A stretch of DNA of 64,000 nucleotides from Agromyces laixinhei. GTDB lineage: Bacteria; Actinomycetota; Actinomycetes; Actinomycetales; Microbacteriaceae. The stretch lies in NCBI RefSeq assembly GCF_006337065.1, contig NZ_CP040872.1, positions 186,001-250,000 of the forward strand, read 5' to 3'. Made by a program: the position numbers and the translations under genes. The notes under the pieces are model-generated. The model was not told where the DNA came from. It saw nothing but the letters and a program-made list of their open reading frames with translations, and made no database searches. Of the stretch, positions 55,702-62,783 are shown in pieces. Positions within the stretch are counted from its first letter, which is position 1; each line of letters begins with the position of its first letter.

Positions 55702-56438
55702 TACTGCAGCACCTCCACGAGCTCGGCGCTCGTGATGCGCCGGCCCGTGTAGAACGGCACCTCTTCGCGCACGTGGCGGCGGGCGTCGGTGTTGCGCAGC
55801 TCCCGCATCAGGTCGACGAGTTCGGTGAGCTCGTCGGACTCGATGGGCAGCAGCCACTCGTAGTCGCCGAGGGCGAAGGCGCTGACGGTGTTCGCGATCG
55901 CACCGCGGAACGCGGCGCCCTTGCGGCCGTGGTCGGCGAGCATGCGGCTGCGCTCCTCGCCGGGCAGCAGGTACCACTCGTAACTGCGCACGAACGGGTA
56001 GACCGTGAGCCACCCCTTGGGCTCGATGCCGCGAAGGAACCCCGGCACGTGCTGCTTGTTGAACTCGGCATCGCGGTGCACGCCCATGGCGTTCCAGGTC
56101 GGCAGGAGGTACCGGAGGATGCGGGCACGGCGGAGTTCGCGGAGCGACCACTGCAGCCCTTCGGCGGTGGGCCCGTGGAGCCAGAGCATGACGTCGGCGT
56201 CGGCGCGGAGGCCCGAGACGTCGTAGATGCCGCGAACGGTCGTGCCCTCGTTCTCGACGAGGGAGATGACGCCGTCGAGTTCTTCGACGATGCGGCGCAC
56301 GTCGTGGCCGTCGTAGTCGTCTGGCCTCGCCGGGTCGCGGCGGAACACGGCGAACACCGTGAAACCCTCGGGGGACTCGCCGGATTCGGATTCGGTACGG
56401 AGCGCGTCGGCTGCCGCTTCGGCAGCGGGGGAAGACAT
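55701..56438 (-). CDS. hemQ: Coproheme decarboxylase
   Basis: A 245-residue chlorite-dismutase-fold enzyme that decarboxylates coproheme to heme with peroxide. Typical segments are FTVFAVFRRD, LRADADVMLWLHGPT, NKQHVPGFLRG and KGWLTVYPFVRSYEWYLLP, the latter carrying the radical Tyr region. ATG 56438 is used; GGGGAG lies nine bases upstream. Its presence defines the coproporphyrin-dependent branch of heme synthesis in this organism. First gene of the hemQ-H-C-D-B-L run. Confidence 0.94.
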   Translation of the reverse strand: MSSPAAEAAADALRTESESGESPEGFTVFAVFRRDPARPDDYDGHDVRRIVEELDGVISLVENEGTTVRGIYDVSGLRADADVMLWLHGPTAEGLQWSLRELRRARILRYLLPTWNAMGVHRDAEFNKQHVPGFLRGIEPKGWLTVYPFVRSYEWYLLPGEERSRMLADHGRKGAAFRGAIANTVSAFALGDYEWLLPIESDELTELVDLMRELRNTDARRHVREEVPFYTGRRITSAELVEVLQ

Positions 56439-56504
56439 GCCTCCAGTCTCCCCCTTCCGACGTGATCGGCCAAAAGTGAGTCGGCCGGATGTCGCGGAGA
56501 CTCG

Positions 56505-56582
56505 CTGTCGCGTCGGAGGACGGCTGTCGCGTCGGAGGACGGGAACCCGTTGCCTCCGACGCGACAACCGTCCTCCCACGCG
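56505..56582. repeat. Palindromic repeat, intergenic copy (with tandem left arm)
   Basis: CTGTCGCGTCGGAGGACGG occurs twice in tandem (56505-56523 and 56524-56542), then GAACCCGTTGCCTCCGACGCGACAA (in parts) and the complementary arm CCGTCCTCCCACGCG (56568-56582). The element occupies the gap between the end of the GntR gene and the start of hemQ. A closely related copy is at 56993-57049. Confidence 0.8.
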
Positions 56583-56596
56583 TGATCGGGTTCGCG

Positions 56597-57580
56597 TCAG
56601 GTGCCGGTGAGGAGTCGCGTGGAGTGTTCGAGGTGCTCACGCACGGCGCTTCCGCCTCGCGTGGGGAGCTCGTCGAGCAAGGCGCGGTGCTCCTCGATGA
56701 GGGCGTCGAGCGAGTAGTGCGGGCGCACGTGCAGCAGGAAGAGCAGCAGTTCGGTGCCGAGCGCGGCGTGTGCCTCGATGATGCGGGGGCTCGCCGAGGC
56801 CATGACGATCGCGTGATGGAAGTCGGCGTGCAGGCGCTCGACCTCGAGCCACTCGTCTGCGTCGCCACCCGTGCCGCCCCAGCCGCCGTCGGACCGCACG
56901 CCGCCCCTGCCGCCGTCGGGCCGCACGCCGCCCCTGCCGCCCCAGCTCCGCCTGCCCCGCACGCCTCCCCTGCCGCCGTCGGAGGAAGGCTGGCGCGTCG
57001 GAGGATGGGAATCCGTTGCCTCGGACACGACAACCGTCCTCCGACGCGCGGCGCCGGGCGCGGCGTCGGGCGCGGCGCCGGGCGGGGCGTCGGGCGGGGC
57101 GTCGGGCGCGGCGTCGGGCGGGGCGCCGGGCGCGGCGTTGCGTGAGGCGCCGGCGAGCGCGTCGAGTCGATCGAGCGCGCTTCGGGCCGGGGCGAGCACG
57201 TCATCCGGCCATGCGTCGCCGTAGCGTTCGCCCGCGATGCGCACCGCCTCGACCTCGAGCGCCGCCCGCAACTGTTGCAGGGCGATCACCTCGTCGCGGC
57301 CGAAACTCGCCACCCGCACGCCGCGGTAGGCCTCGGCGACGATGAGACGCTCGGCGACCAGCCGCTGGAACGCCGCTCGCACGGTGTGCCGCGATACGGC
57401 GTACCGCTCGGCTCCGGCCTCCTCGCGCAGCGGGGCGCCTGGTGCGAGCGCGCCGCTCAGGATCTCGGCGCGCAGCGAAGCCGCGACCCGGTCTACCGCC
57501 GTCGACGGGGTCACCGGCGTCTCACCGCCCTCACCGACATCACCGACGCCACCGACGTCACCGGTGCTAGAGGTGGGCAT
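56597..57580 (-). CDS. GntR-family regulator with a large in-frame low-complexity insert
   Basis: A 327-residue FCD-type GntR regulator, about 100 residues longer than usual. The winged helix (VDRVAASLRAEILSGALAPG, RYAVSRHTVRAAFQRLVAE) and first effector helices (LRAALEVEAVRIAGERYGD) are normal. Then come repeated Ala-Pro-Asp units, a segment RRRTVVVSEATDSHPPTRQP coded by a palindromic repeat, and Gly-Arg-rich repeats, before the FCD domain resumes at DADEWLEVERLHADFHHAIV. The N-terminus also carries a Gly-Val-Asp repeat. The frame is intact, so the protein may still fold with a disordered loop. ATG 57580 chosen; TTG 57610 is possible. Confidence 0.82.
   Translation of the reverse strand: MPTSSTGDVGGVGDVGEGGETPVTPSTAVDRVAASLRAEILSGALAPGAPLREEAGAERYAVSRHTVRAAFQRLVAERLIVAEAYRGVRVASFGRDEVIALQQLRAALEVEAVRIAGERYGDAWPDDVLAPARSALDRLDALAGASRNAAPGAPPDAAPDAPPDAPPGAAPDAAPGAARRRTVVVSEATDSHPPTRQPSSDGGRGGVRGRRSWGGRGGVRPDGGRGGVRSDGGWGGTGGDADEWLEVERLHADFHHAIVMASASPRIIEAHAALGTELLLFLLHVRPHYSLDALIEEHRALLDELPTRGGSAVREHLEHSTRLLTGT
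56882..56940. repeat. 27-bp tandem repeat inside the GntR gene
   Basis: GCCGCCGTCGGACCGCACGC-type units of 27 bp repeat at 56882 and 56909 and then decay. They encode the Gly-Arg-rich part of the insert on the minus strand. Confidence 0.7.
56993..57049. repeat. Palindromic repeat, copy inside the GntR coding region
   Basis: Arms 56993-57008 (GCGCGTCGGAGGATGG) and 57034-57049 (CCGTCCTCCGACGCGC) pair along 16 bp with one G-U-type change; the loop is 25 nt. Arms and loop match the intergenic copy at about 56528-56582 with few substitutions. It is flanked on one side by 12-bp GC-rich repeats (57050-57140) and on the other by 27-bp repeats. Confidence 0.85.
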
Positions 57581-57606
57581 CGAGAGATCCGCGGGTGGGC
57601 GGCCGA

Positions 57607-57933
57607 TCAATCCTCGAGCTTCGCCCGCACGACGAGCCAGACGAGCCCGCCGACCGCGACGGCGACTCCGGCCGCTGCGGTGATCGCGGCGACCGGTCGC
57701 TCCTCGTAGAAGGCGCGCAGCTTCACCCTGGCGCGCTCGGTGCGGAGGCCGATCTGCTTCGGCACGTTGAGCTTGTCTTCGAGCGCGTCGAGCGTCTCGG
57801 CGAACTGCGCACGCGCCTGCTGCGACGCGACCCGCGCCTGCACGCGCGTGAGGTTGCGCTCGCGGGCGGCCGCGTCGCGCTTCGAGGGGCGGGGGCCGGG
57901 GCGGGTTCCGTCAGTTGCGGCGGTCATAGTCAC
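57607..57933 (-). CDS. DUF3618 family protein
   Basis: A 108-residue protein: a charged N-terminus (1-60) with LTRVQARVASQQARAQFAET and LDALEDKLNVPKQIG, then KLRAFYEERPVAAITAAAG and one membrane helix (about 80-102). This is the DUF3618 pattern, common in actinobacteria beside holin-X and YtxH genes; function unknown. AAGGG five bases before GTG 57933 favours that start over ATG 57927. It overlaps the holin-X gene by 23 bp. Confidence 0.85.
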   Translation of the reverse strand: MTMTAATDGTRPGPRPSKRDAAARERNLTRVQARVASQQARAQFAETLDALEDKLNVPKQIGLRTERARVKLRAFYEERPVAAITAAAGVAVAVGGLVWLVVRAKLED

Positions 57934-58318
57934 CGGTTCCCTTCAGCGCATCGAGGTCGGCCTTCAGGCTCTCGACCGATTCGAGCGGTTCAGCGCCGCG
58001 TTTGAAGTTGACGAGGGCGATCCAGAGCAGGATCACGATGATCAGGAGCAGCGCGCCGGAGACGGTGAGCGCGGCGGCCCACGCCGGCATCACGAGCGCA
58101 AGCGCGAAGATCGCGGTCGTGATCAGGGTGAAGAGCAGGAAGACGCCAACCACCGCGGCTCCGGCGACGAGCCCGGAGCCGATGCCGAAGTGCTTGATCT
58201 TGTAGGAGATCTCGGCCTTGATCTGATCGATCTCGGCGCGCACGAGCGACGAGATGGTCTCGGGCAGTGCGCCGATCAGCGTGAAGAGCGAGCGGTCGTC
58301 GTTCGAGGGCGCGGTCAT
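57911..58318 (-). CDS. Putative actinobacterial holin-X / phage holin family membrane protein
   Basis: A 135-residue protein with SLFTLIGALPETISSLVRAE and AEISYKIKHFGIGSG at the N-terminus and two membrane helices (about 48-75 and 82-107), then a short soluble tail. It matches the holin-X/DUF1469 group. Despite the name these proteins are chromosomal envelope proteins in actinobacteria, and no phage gene is nearby. GGAGG lies ten bases before ATG 58318. Middle gene of a three-gene set with YtxH and DUF3618. Confidence 0.87.
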   Translation of the reverse strand: MTAPSNDDRSLFTLIGALPETISSLVRAEIDQIKAEISYKIKHFGIGSGLVAGAAVVGVFLLFTLITTAIFALALVMPAWAAALTVSGALLLIIVILLWIALVNFKRGAEPLESVESLKADLDALKGTGDYDRRN

Positions 58319-58337
58319 CGCGTGGTCACCTCCACGG

Positions 58338-58859
58338 TCATGAATCGGATGCGGCGGGCTTGGCCTTGCCCGTCGTGCTGCGCGTCGTCGACGGCGCGCG
58401 CTTCGACGTGCTCTTCGCGCCGCTCTTCGCGCCGGACTTCGCCGCGGGTTTCGCGCCGCCCTTCGAGGCGGTCGATGACGACGCGACCTCGGCGGCGTCG
58501 TCGATCGCATCGTCGAGGGCGGATGCCGCGTCGTCGACCGCGGACTTCGCGGCCGCAGCAGTCTTCGACACGTGCTGCTTCGCGGATTTCGCCGTGCTGC
58601 TGACGTCTCGCTTGGTGGCGCCCGAACCGCGCGTGGCATTGCCGATCCACGACTTCACGCCGTCGAGCACGTTGTCGGAGAGGTCGCCGACCTTGTCGGC
58701 CGCGAACCCCTTGACGGAGTCGACGCCCTGCTGCACGGCGGGCGTGTTCCACACGCCCTCCGCCGCCTTGCGTATCTGCTCGTAGCGCTCGCGTCCGGCG
58801 CGCGTACCGAGCACATAGCCGATTCCGAGCCCCGCGACGAAGAGGATCTTGCCTTTCAT
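58338..58859 (-). CDS. YtxH-like protein with histone-like tail
   Basis: A 173-residue protein starting with a short membrane or glycine-zipper segment (ILFVAGLGIGYVLGTRAGRE), typical of YtxH-domain envelope-stress proteins, then an amphipathic helical region. The last about 60 residues are almost only Ala, Lys, Ser, Thr and Gly (KSGAKSGAKSTSKRAPSTTR), like the C-tail of histone H1. GGGG five bases before ATG 58859 supports the start. Probably co-transcribed with the holin-X and DUF3618 genes. Confidence 0.82.
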   Translation of the reverse strand: MKGKILFVAGLGIGYVLGTRAGRERYEQIRKAAEGVWNTPAVQQGVDSVKGFAADKVGDLSDNVLDGVKSWIGNATRGSGATKRDVSSTAKSAKQHVSKTAAAAKSAVDDAASALDDAIDDAAEVASSSTASKGGAKPAAKSGAKSGAKSTSKRAPSTTRSTTGKAKPAASDS

Positions 58860-58959
58860 ATGCACCCCATCTTCCTCTGTGTTTCACCACAGCGACTGTT
58901 CCAGCGTAGACCCCACAAGGAGCGGCGCAAGGGGGTTGCGCCGAAGTATTCCGTTCCGG

Positions 58960-60501
58960 CTATGCACCGCCATCGGGCTGCACGCGCCGGTGGCGGATGC
59001 GGCGGGCGGCGTCGAGCGCGTGCGGCACGACCGAGGCGAGACCGGTTCCGGCGACCCACGATCCGGTGGCCTCGATGCCGGGTTCGGCGGCGAGCGCTGC
59101 CTCGAGCGCACGCACCCGATCACGCTGTCCGAGCGTCGCCTGCGAGAGGGCGTCGCGCCAGAGCGTGCGGCCCGAGGCGCGAAGCATCCCCTCATCGAGA
59201 TGGACGCCGAGCAGGGGTGCGGCGTCGGCGAGCGCGAGTGCTGCGACCTCGGCATCGGTGCGGCCGTCGAGAGGGTTCGGCGACCCTGCCCTGCCGTACG
59301 AGAGGCGCACGACATGCCGGCCGCCGGCGTGCTCGGCCAGCCACGGCCACTTCGCGGTCGAGTGCGTGAGGGCCTTCGCCTGCACGCCGGGCGCGTCGGC
59401 CGCGACGAGCACCCCGGTGCCGCGCGGTGCTGCATCGAGCGCGGGTGCGTCGAGCACGAGGGTCACGAGCTCGACGGATGCCGCGTCGGGCCACGTCTCG
59501 CTCCCGCGCGCCCACCCGTCGAGGGCGGCGTCGACCAGCGCGAGGGCCGCGTGGCCGGAGGCCGCGAGCACGACGTCGGGGCCGCTCACGAACAGCTCGC
59601 CGGCTTCGGTCGTCGCGGTGACGATCCATCCGGCAGCGTCGTCGCCTGTGCCCGCCGAAGAGGGGCCCGTCTCGTCGCTCACGGACTCGGCGAGACGGGG
59701 CTCGCGCACGAGTCCCGTGACCTCGGCCCCGCGCACGACGGTCACGCCGAAGCGGGCGAGCTCACCTTCGAGGGCGTCGACCAGCCGGTGCATGCCGCCG
59801 CTGATTCCGCGCACGGCAGCACCGGCCTTGCGCGCCTCGACGAGTTGCCCGACGCCGCCCGAGAGCGAGCCCATGCGGGTCATCGCCTCGTTGAGGCCGG
59901 GCGCGACGACGTCGAGATCGAGGTCGTTCGGATCGGTCGAGTAGACCCCAGCCGCGATCGGCGTGACGAGCCGGTCGAGCACCGCCTGCCCCATGCGCGA
60001 GCGCACGAGCTGACCGAGGCTCCGTGCGCGGCCGATGCGGAGGATCGGCCTCAGCCGGTCGCCGTAGGCGCGGATCGCCCCGCTCCAGCCGATGATGCGG
60101 CGAACGTCGTCGCCGAGCGGATTCGACGGGATGCCGAGCATGCCGGTCTTCGGCAGCGGTGCCGCGGTGAGGCCGTGCCAGCCGGGCATCGCGAGCCAGG
60201 CGCCCGCGGGGTTCGGATCCTCGATCTCGGCGTCGAGGCCGAGCGAACCGAGCAGTTCGGCGACGGCACCGCCCCGAGTCGCGAAGGATTCGGCGCCGCT
60301 GTCGAGCGTGAGGCCGTCGAGCTCGATGCGGCCGACGCATCCGCCAAGCTCGTCGCGGCGCTCGAGCACCGTGACCCGCAGGCCCACCTTCGCGCACTCG
60401 AGCGCGGCGACGAGGCCTGCGACGCCGCCGCCCACCACGACGACATCGGCCGTCGTGCGTTCGGCGGCGGGCTCGCCGGTCGGCACGGGTGCCTCACTCA
60501 T
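58960..60501 (-). CDS. hemG: Coproporphyrinogen III / protoporphyrinogen oxidase
   Basis: A 513-residue FAD enzyme of the HemY/CgoX type. The dinucleotide fold is VVVVGGGVAGLVAALECAK (20-38), followed by LERRDELGGCVGR; later blocks are GVYSTDPNDLDLDVVAP, GGMHRLVDALEGEL and the C-terminal GNW-like region as GSWVAGTGLASVV. With hemQ present it should oxidise coproporphyrinogen III. ATG 60501 overlaps the hemE stop (ATGA). Also called hemY or cgoX. Confidence 0.93.
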   Translation of the reverse strand: MSEAPVPTGEPAAERTTADVVVVGGGVAGLVAALECAKVGLRVTVLERRDELGGCVGRIELDGLTLDSGAESFATRGGAVAELLGSLGLDAEIEDPNPAGAWLAMPGWHGLTAAPLPKTGMLGIPSNPLGDDVRRIIGWSGAIRAYGDRLRPILRIGRARSLGQLVRSRMGQAVLDRLVTPIAAGVYSTDPNDLDLDVVAPGLNEAMTRMGSLSGGVGQLVEARKAGAAVRGISGGMHRLVDALEGELARFGVTVVRGAEVTGLVREPRLAESVSDETGPSSAGTGDDAAGWIVTATTEAGELFVSGPDVVLAASGHAALALVDAALDGWARGSETWPDAASVELVTLVLDAPALDAAPRGTGVLVAADAPGVQAKALTHSTAKWPWLAEHAGGRHVVRLSYGRAGSPNPLDGRTDAEVAALALADAAPLLGVHLDEGMLRASGRTLWRDALSQATLGQRDRVRALEAALAAEPGIEATGSWVAGTGLASVVPHALDAARRIRHRRVQPDGGA

Positions 60502-61679
60502 GCCGAGGCCTCGTGCACGAGCTCGACGATGCGCGTCAGCACGGTCGGGTCGGTGTCGGGGGGCACGCCATGGCCGAGGTTGAAGACGTGGGCGGGGGCC
60601 GCCTGACCGCGGCGCAGCACGTCGCGAACCGCGGCCTCGAGCACGGGCCACGGGGCGGCGAGCAGCGCCGGATCGAGGTTGCCCTGCAGCGGCACGCCCT
60701 CGCCGACGCGCGCGGCGGCGACATCGAGCGGGATGCGGTAGTCGACGCCGACCGCGTCGACGCCGATGCCGTGCATCGCGCCGAGCAGCTCGCCGGTGCC
60801 GACGCCGAAGTGCACGACGGGCACGCTGCGGGTGGTCGAGGCGGGCGCGCCCGCGACATCCGTCGTCTCGTAGGCGAGATCGTGCACGTGGGCGAGCGCC
60901 TTCGACGACGCCGGCGCGACGTGCGTCTCGTAGTCGGCGAGCGAGAGCGCGCCCGCCCACGAGTCGAAGAGCTGCGCAGCGGATGCCCCGGCGAGCACTT
61001 GCGTGCGCAGGAAGCGGCCCGTGAGCTCGGCGGTCCACTCCATGAGCGCGCGCCAGGCGCCGGCGTCGGCGTGCATGAGGGTGCGGGCGGCGAGGTGGTC
61101 CTTCGAGGGGCCGCCTTCGGTGAGGTACGCGGCGAGGGTGAACGGCGCCCCGGCGAATCCGATGAGCGGGGTCGCGGAGCCCGAGCGAACCCGCCCCGAG
61201 CCCGTCGAACCGGCCGGGGCGGTCGTGTTCAGCTCGGCGACCGTGCGCGCGACGGCTTCGGCGATGGGTGCGGATGCCTCGTCGAGCCGCGCAGGGTCGA
61301 TCGCCGTGAGCTCGGCGACGCCCGATGCATCCGCATAGCCCCTGCTGAAGACCGGCCCGCGACCCGGCTGGATCTCGACGTCGACGCCCACGAGCTTGAG
61401 CGGCACGACGATGTCGCTGAAGAAGATGCCGGCGTCGACCGTGTGGCGGCGCACCGGCTGCAGCGTGATCTCGCTCGCCATCGCCGGGTCGAGGCACGCG
61501 TCGAGCATGCGGGTGCCGACACGCAGGTCGCGATACTCGGGCAGCGAACGCCCCGCCTGCCGCATGAACCAGACGGGGGTCGCGTCGGCGCGCTCTCCTC
61601 TATATGCGCGCACGAGGCGCGAGTCGGAGGTCAGGCCGGCGGAGAGCGGATGCTGCGGGGAGAGGATCACGCCTGACAT
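60498..61679 (-). CDS. hemE: Uroporphyrinogen decarboxylase
   Basis: A 393-residue TIM-barrel enzyme producing coproporphyrinogen III. VWFMRQAGRSLPEYR, SDIVVPLKLVGVDVEI, GFAGAPFTLAAYLTEGG and the GNLDPALL block are diagnostic. Between residues about 155 and 172 it carries an extra GSTGSGRVRSGSATP stretch whose DNA contains GAGCCCGTCGAAC, like the repeat in putA. ATG 61679 has no clear ribosome site; GATACG five bases upstream may make it leaderless. First gene of the minus-strand heme cluster. Confidence 0.95.
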   Translation of the reverse strand: MSGVILSPQHPLSAGLTSDSRLVRAYRGERADATPVWFMRQAGRSLPEYRDLRVGTRMLDACLDPAMASEITLQPVRRHTVDAGIFFSDIVVPLKLVGVDVEIQPGRGPVFSRGYADASGVAELTAIDPARLDEASAPIAEAVARTVAELNTTAPAGSTGSGRVRSGSATPLIGFAGAPFTLAAYLTEGGPSKDHLAARTLMHADAGAWRALMEWTAELTGRFLRTQVLAGASAAQLFDSWAGALSLADYETHVAPASSKALAHVHDLAYETTDVAGAPASTTRSVPVVHFGVGTGELLGAMHGIGVDAVGVDYRIPLDVAAARVGEGVPLQGNLDPALLAAPWPVLEAAVRDVLRRGQAAPAHVFNLGHGVPPDTDPTVLTRIVELVHEASA

Positions 61680-61930
61680 TGTCGCGTATCGGGCTGAGCG
61701 GAACCGAGCCTCGATGTCACCCGATACGGAAGGAGGCCTTACATTCCCCGTCCGATCAGCGCTACAGTCGAGACGTTGTGCGCCCCCAGCACGACGACGC
61801 GCGGGCCACCCACCTGCGCGCCTCCGCCACCCACGGAGAACCCCATGCACCCAATGTCGTGTGATGTCCCGTCGTGTCATACCCCGCCCGCGCCGTCGGA
61901 GCCGCCCGCTCGATCCGCCGTGGTCGCGCG
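61680..61930. other. 251-bp gap between hemE and a membrane protein gene
   Basis: It presumably holds the hemE promoter on the minus strand (GATACG near 61685-61690) and a promoter for the plus-strand membrane protein. I see no strong hairpin or conserved RNA element. The membrane protein could alternatively begin at GTG 61874 inside this gap. Confidence 0.4.
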
Positions 61931-62701
61931 ATGAACGCACAGCGCCGCGCCGGCATCACCTTCCTCGTCGCCGCTGCCGCCGCGGTCGTCGTCGGCGGGC
62001 TCATCGCGGGCTCCGCCTTCCTCGAGCGCTTCATGCTCGGCCTGCCCGAGGTCCCGCGCGCCGACCGGCTCGCCGTCATCGTCGCCGTCACGGCGCTCGT
62101 CGCCACCGCAGTCTGGATCCTCGTGAGGCTCGCCGAGCGCGGCCGGGCCCGCACTCGACGTCGCGCCCTCGAAACCGTCGCTCGCGGCGACGTGAGCTGC
62201 GGCATCCGTCGCCGTGATCTCCTGGCCGGCCTCGGCGAACTGGCAGCGGATGACTCGCGCGAGGTCAGGCTCGCTGCGCGCTTCTCCATCGTCGTCGACG
62301 AGTTCGGCGTCACCTTCTGGAACGGCGGACGCCGCCCCCGGCGTGCGGCGAGCTTCGCATGGCGTGAGGTTCGCAGCATCCGCAGCGACTCGCTGGTGGC
62401 CGGCGGCACGGTGCTCTCCGTGCTCGAACTGCGCGTGCGCCGCGGCGGCGTGAGCGTCGAGCTGCCGATCGTGCTGGCGGCCGAGCGCCCGGGCCGATAT
62501 GCGCTTTCGGATGCACCGTTCTTCGCCGTCGTGCGCTGCTGGAAGGCGAAGCACCGCGAGGCGCTCGCCGCCGAGGGGCTCGAACTGCCTCCGCTCACCG
62601 CGCCGATCCAGATCATCACGCAGGGCCAGCCCGTCGCGCAGCGCGAGTCAGTCGCGCAGGGCCGGTCCGTCGCGCAGCGCGAGATGCTCAGCACGCGGTG
62701 A
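61931..62701 (+). CDS. Two-helix membrane protein of unknown function
   Basis: A 256-residue protein with helices at about 9-30 and 46-68, then a cytoplasmic domain rich in beta-strand (FSIVVDEFGVTFWNGG, FAWREVRSIRSDSLVAGG, VLELRVRRGGVSVELPIVL in separate blocks) resembling a PH-like sheet. The tail contains short QPVAQRESVAQGRSVAQREM repeats coded by GTCGCGCAG. I cannot name a family. ATG 61931 lacks a ribosome site and GTG 61874 is an alternative start. It lies between divergent hemE and hemA. Confidence 0.7.
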   Translation: MNAQRRAGITFLVAAAAAVVVGGLIAGSAFLERFMLGLPEVPRADRLAVIVAVTALVATAVWILVRLAERGRARTRRRALETVARGDVSCGIRRRDLLAGLGELAADDSREVRLAARFSIVVDEFGVTFWNGGRRPRRAASFAWREVRSIRSDSLVAGGTVLSVLELRVRRGGVSVELPIVLAAERPGRYALSDAPFFAVVRCWKAKHREALAAEGLELPPLTAPIQIITQGQPVAQRESVAQGRSVAQREMLSTR

Positions 62702-62770
62702 ACCCGGCGTCCACCACGCACCAGGGTTTCGCGCGAAGTCACCACCGGCGAATTCGAATCCGGCCAAGGG

Positions 62771-62776
62771 TAGAAT
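62771..62776 (+). promoter_or_regulatory. -10 box of leaderless hemA
   Basis: TAGAAT (five of six consensus bases) ends seven bases before GTG 62784, with no ribosome site between; transcription should start at the GTG. The -35 region is not recognisable. Confidence 0.6.
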
Positions 62777-62783
62777 CCCCTTC

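Noticed and set aside
57607..58859. Holin-like gene as a sign of a prophage
   Set aside because: Holin-X, YtxH and DUF3618 are chromosomal envelope genes in actinobacteria, and no integrase, terminase or structural gene is nearby.
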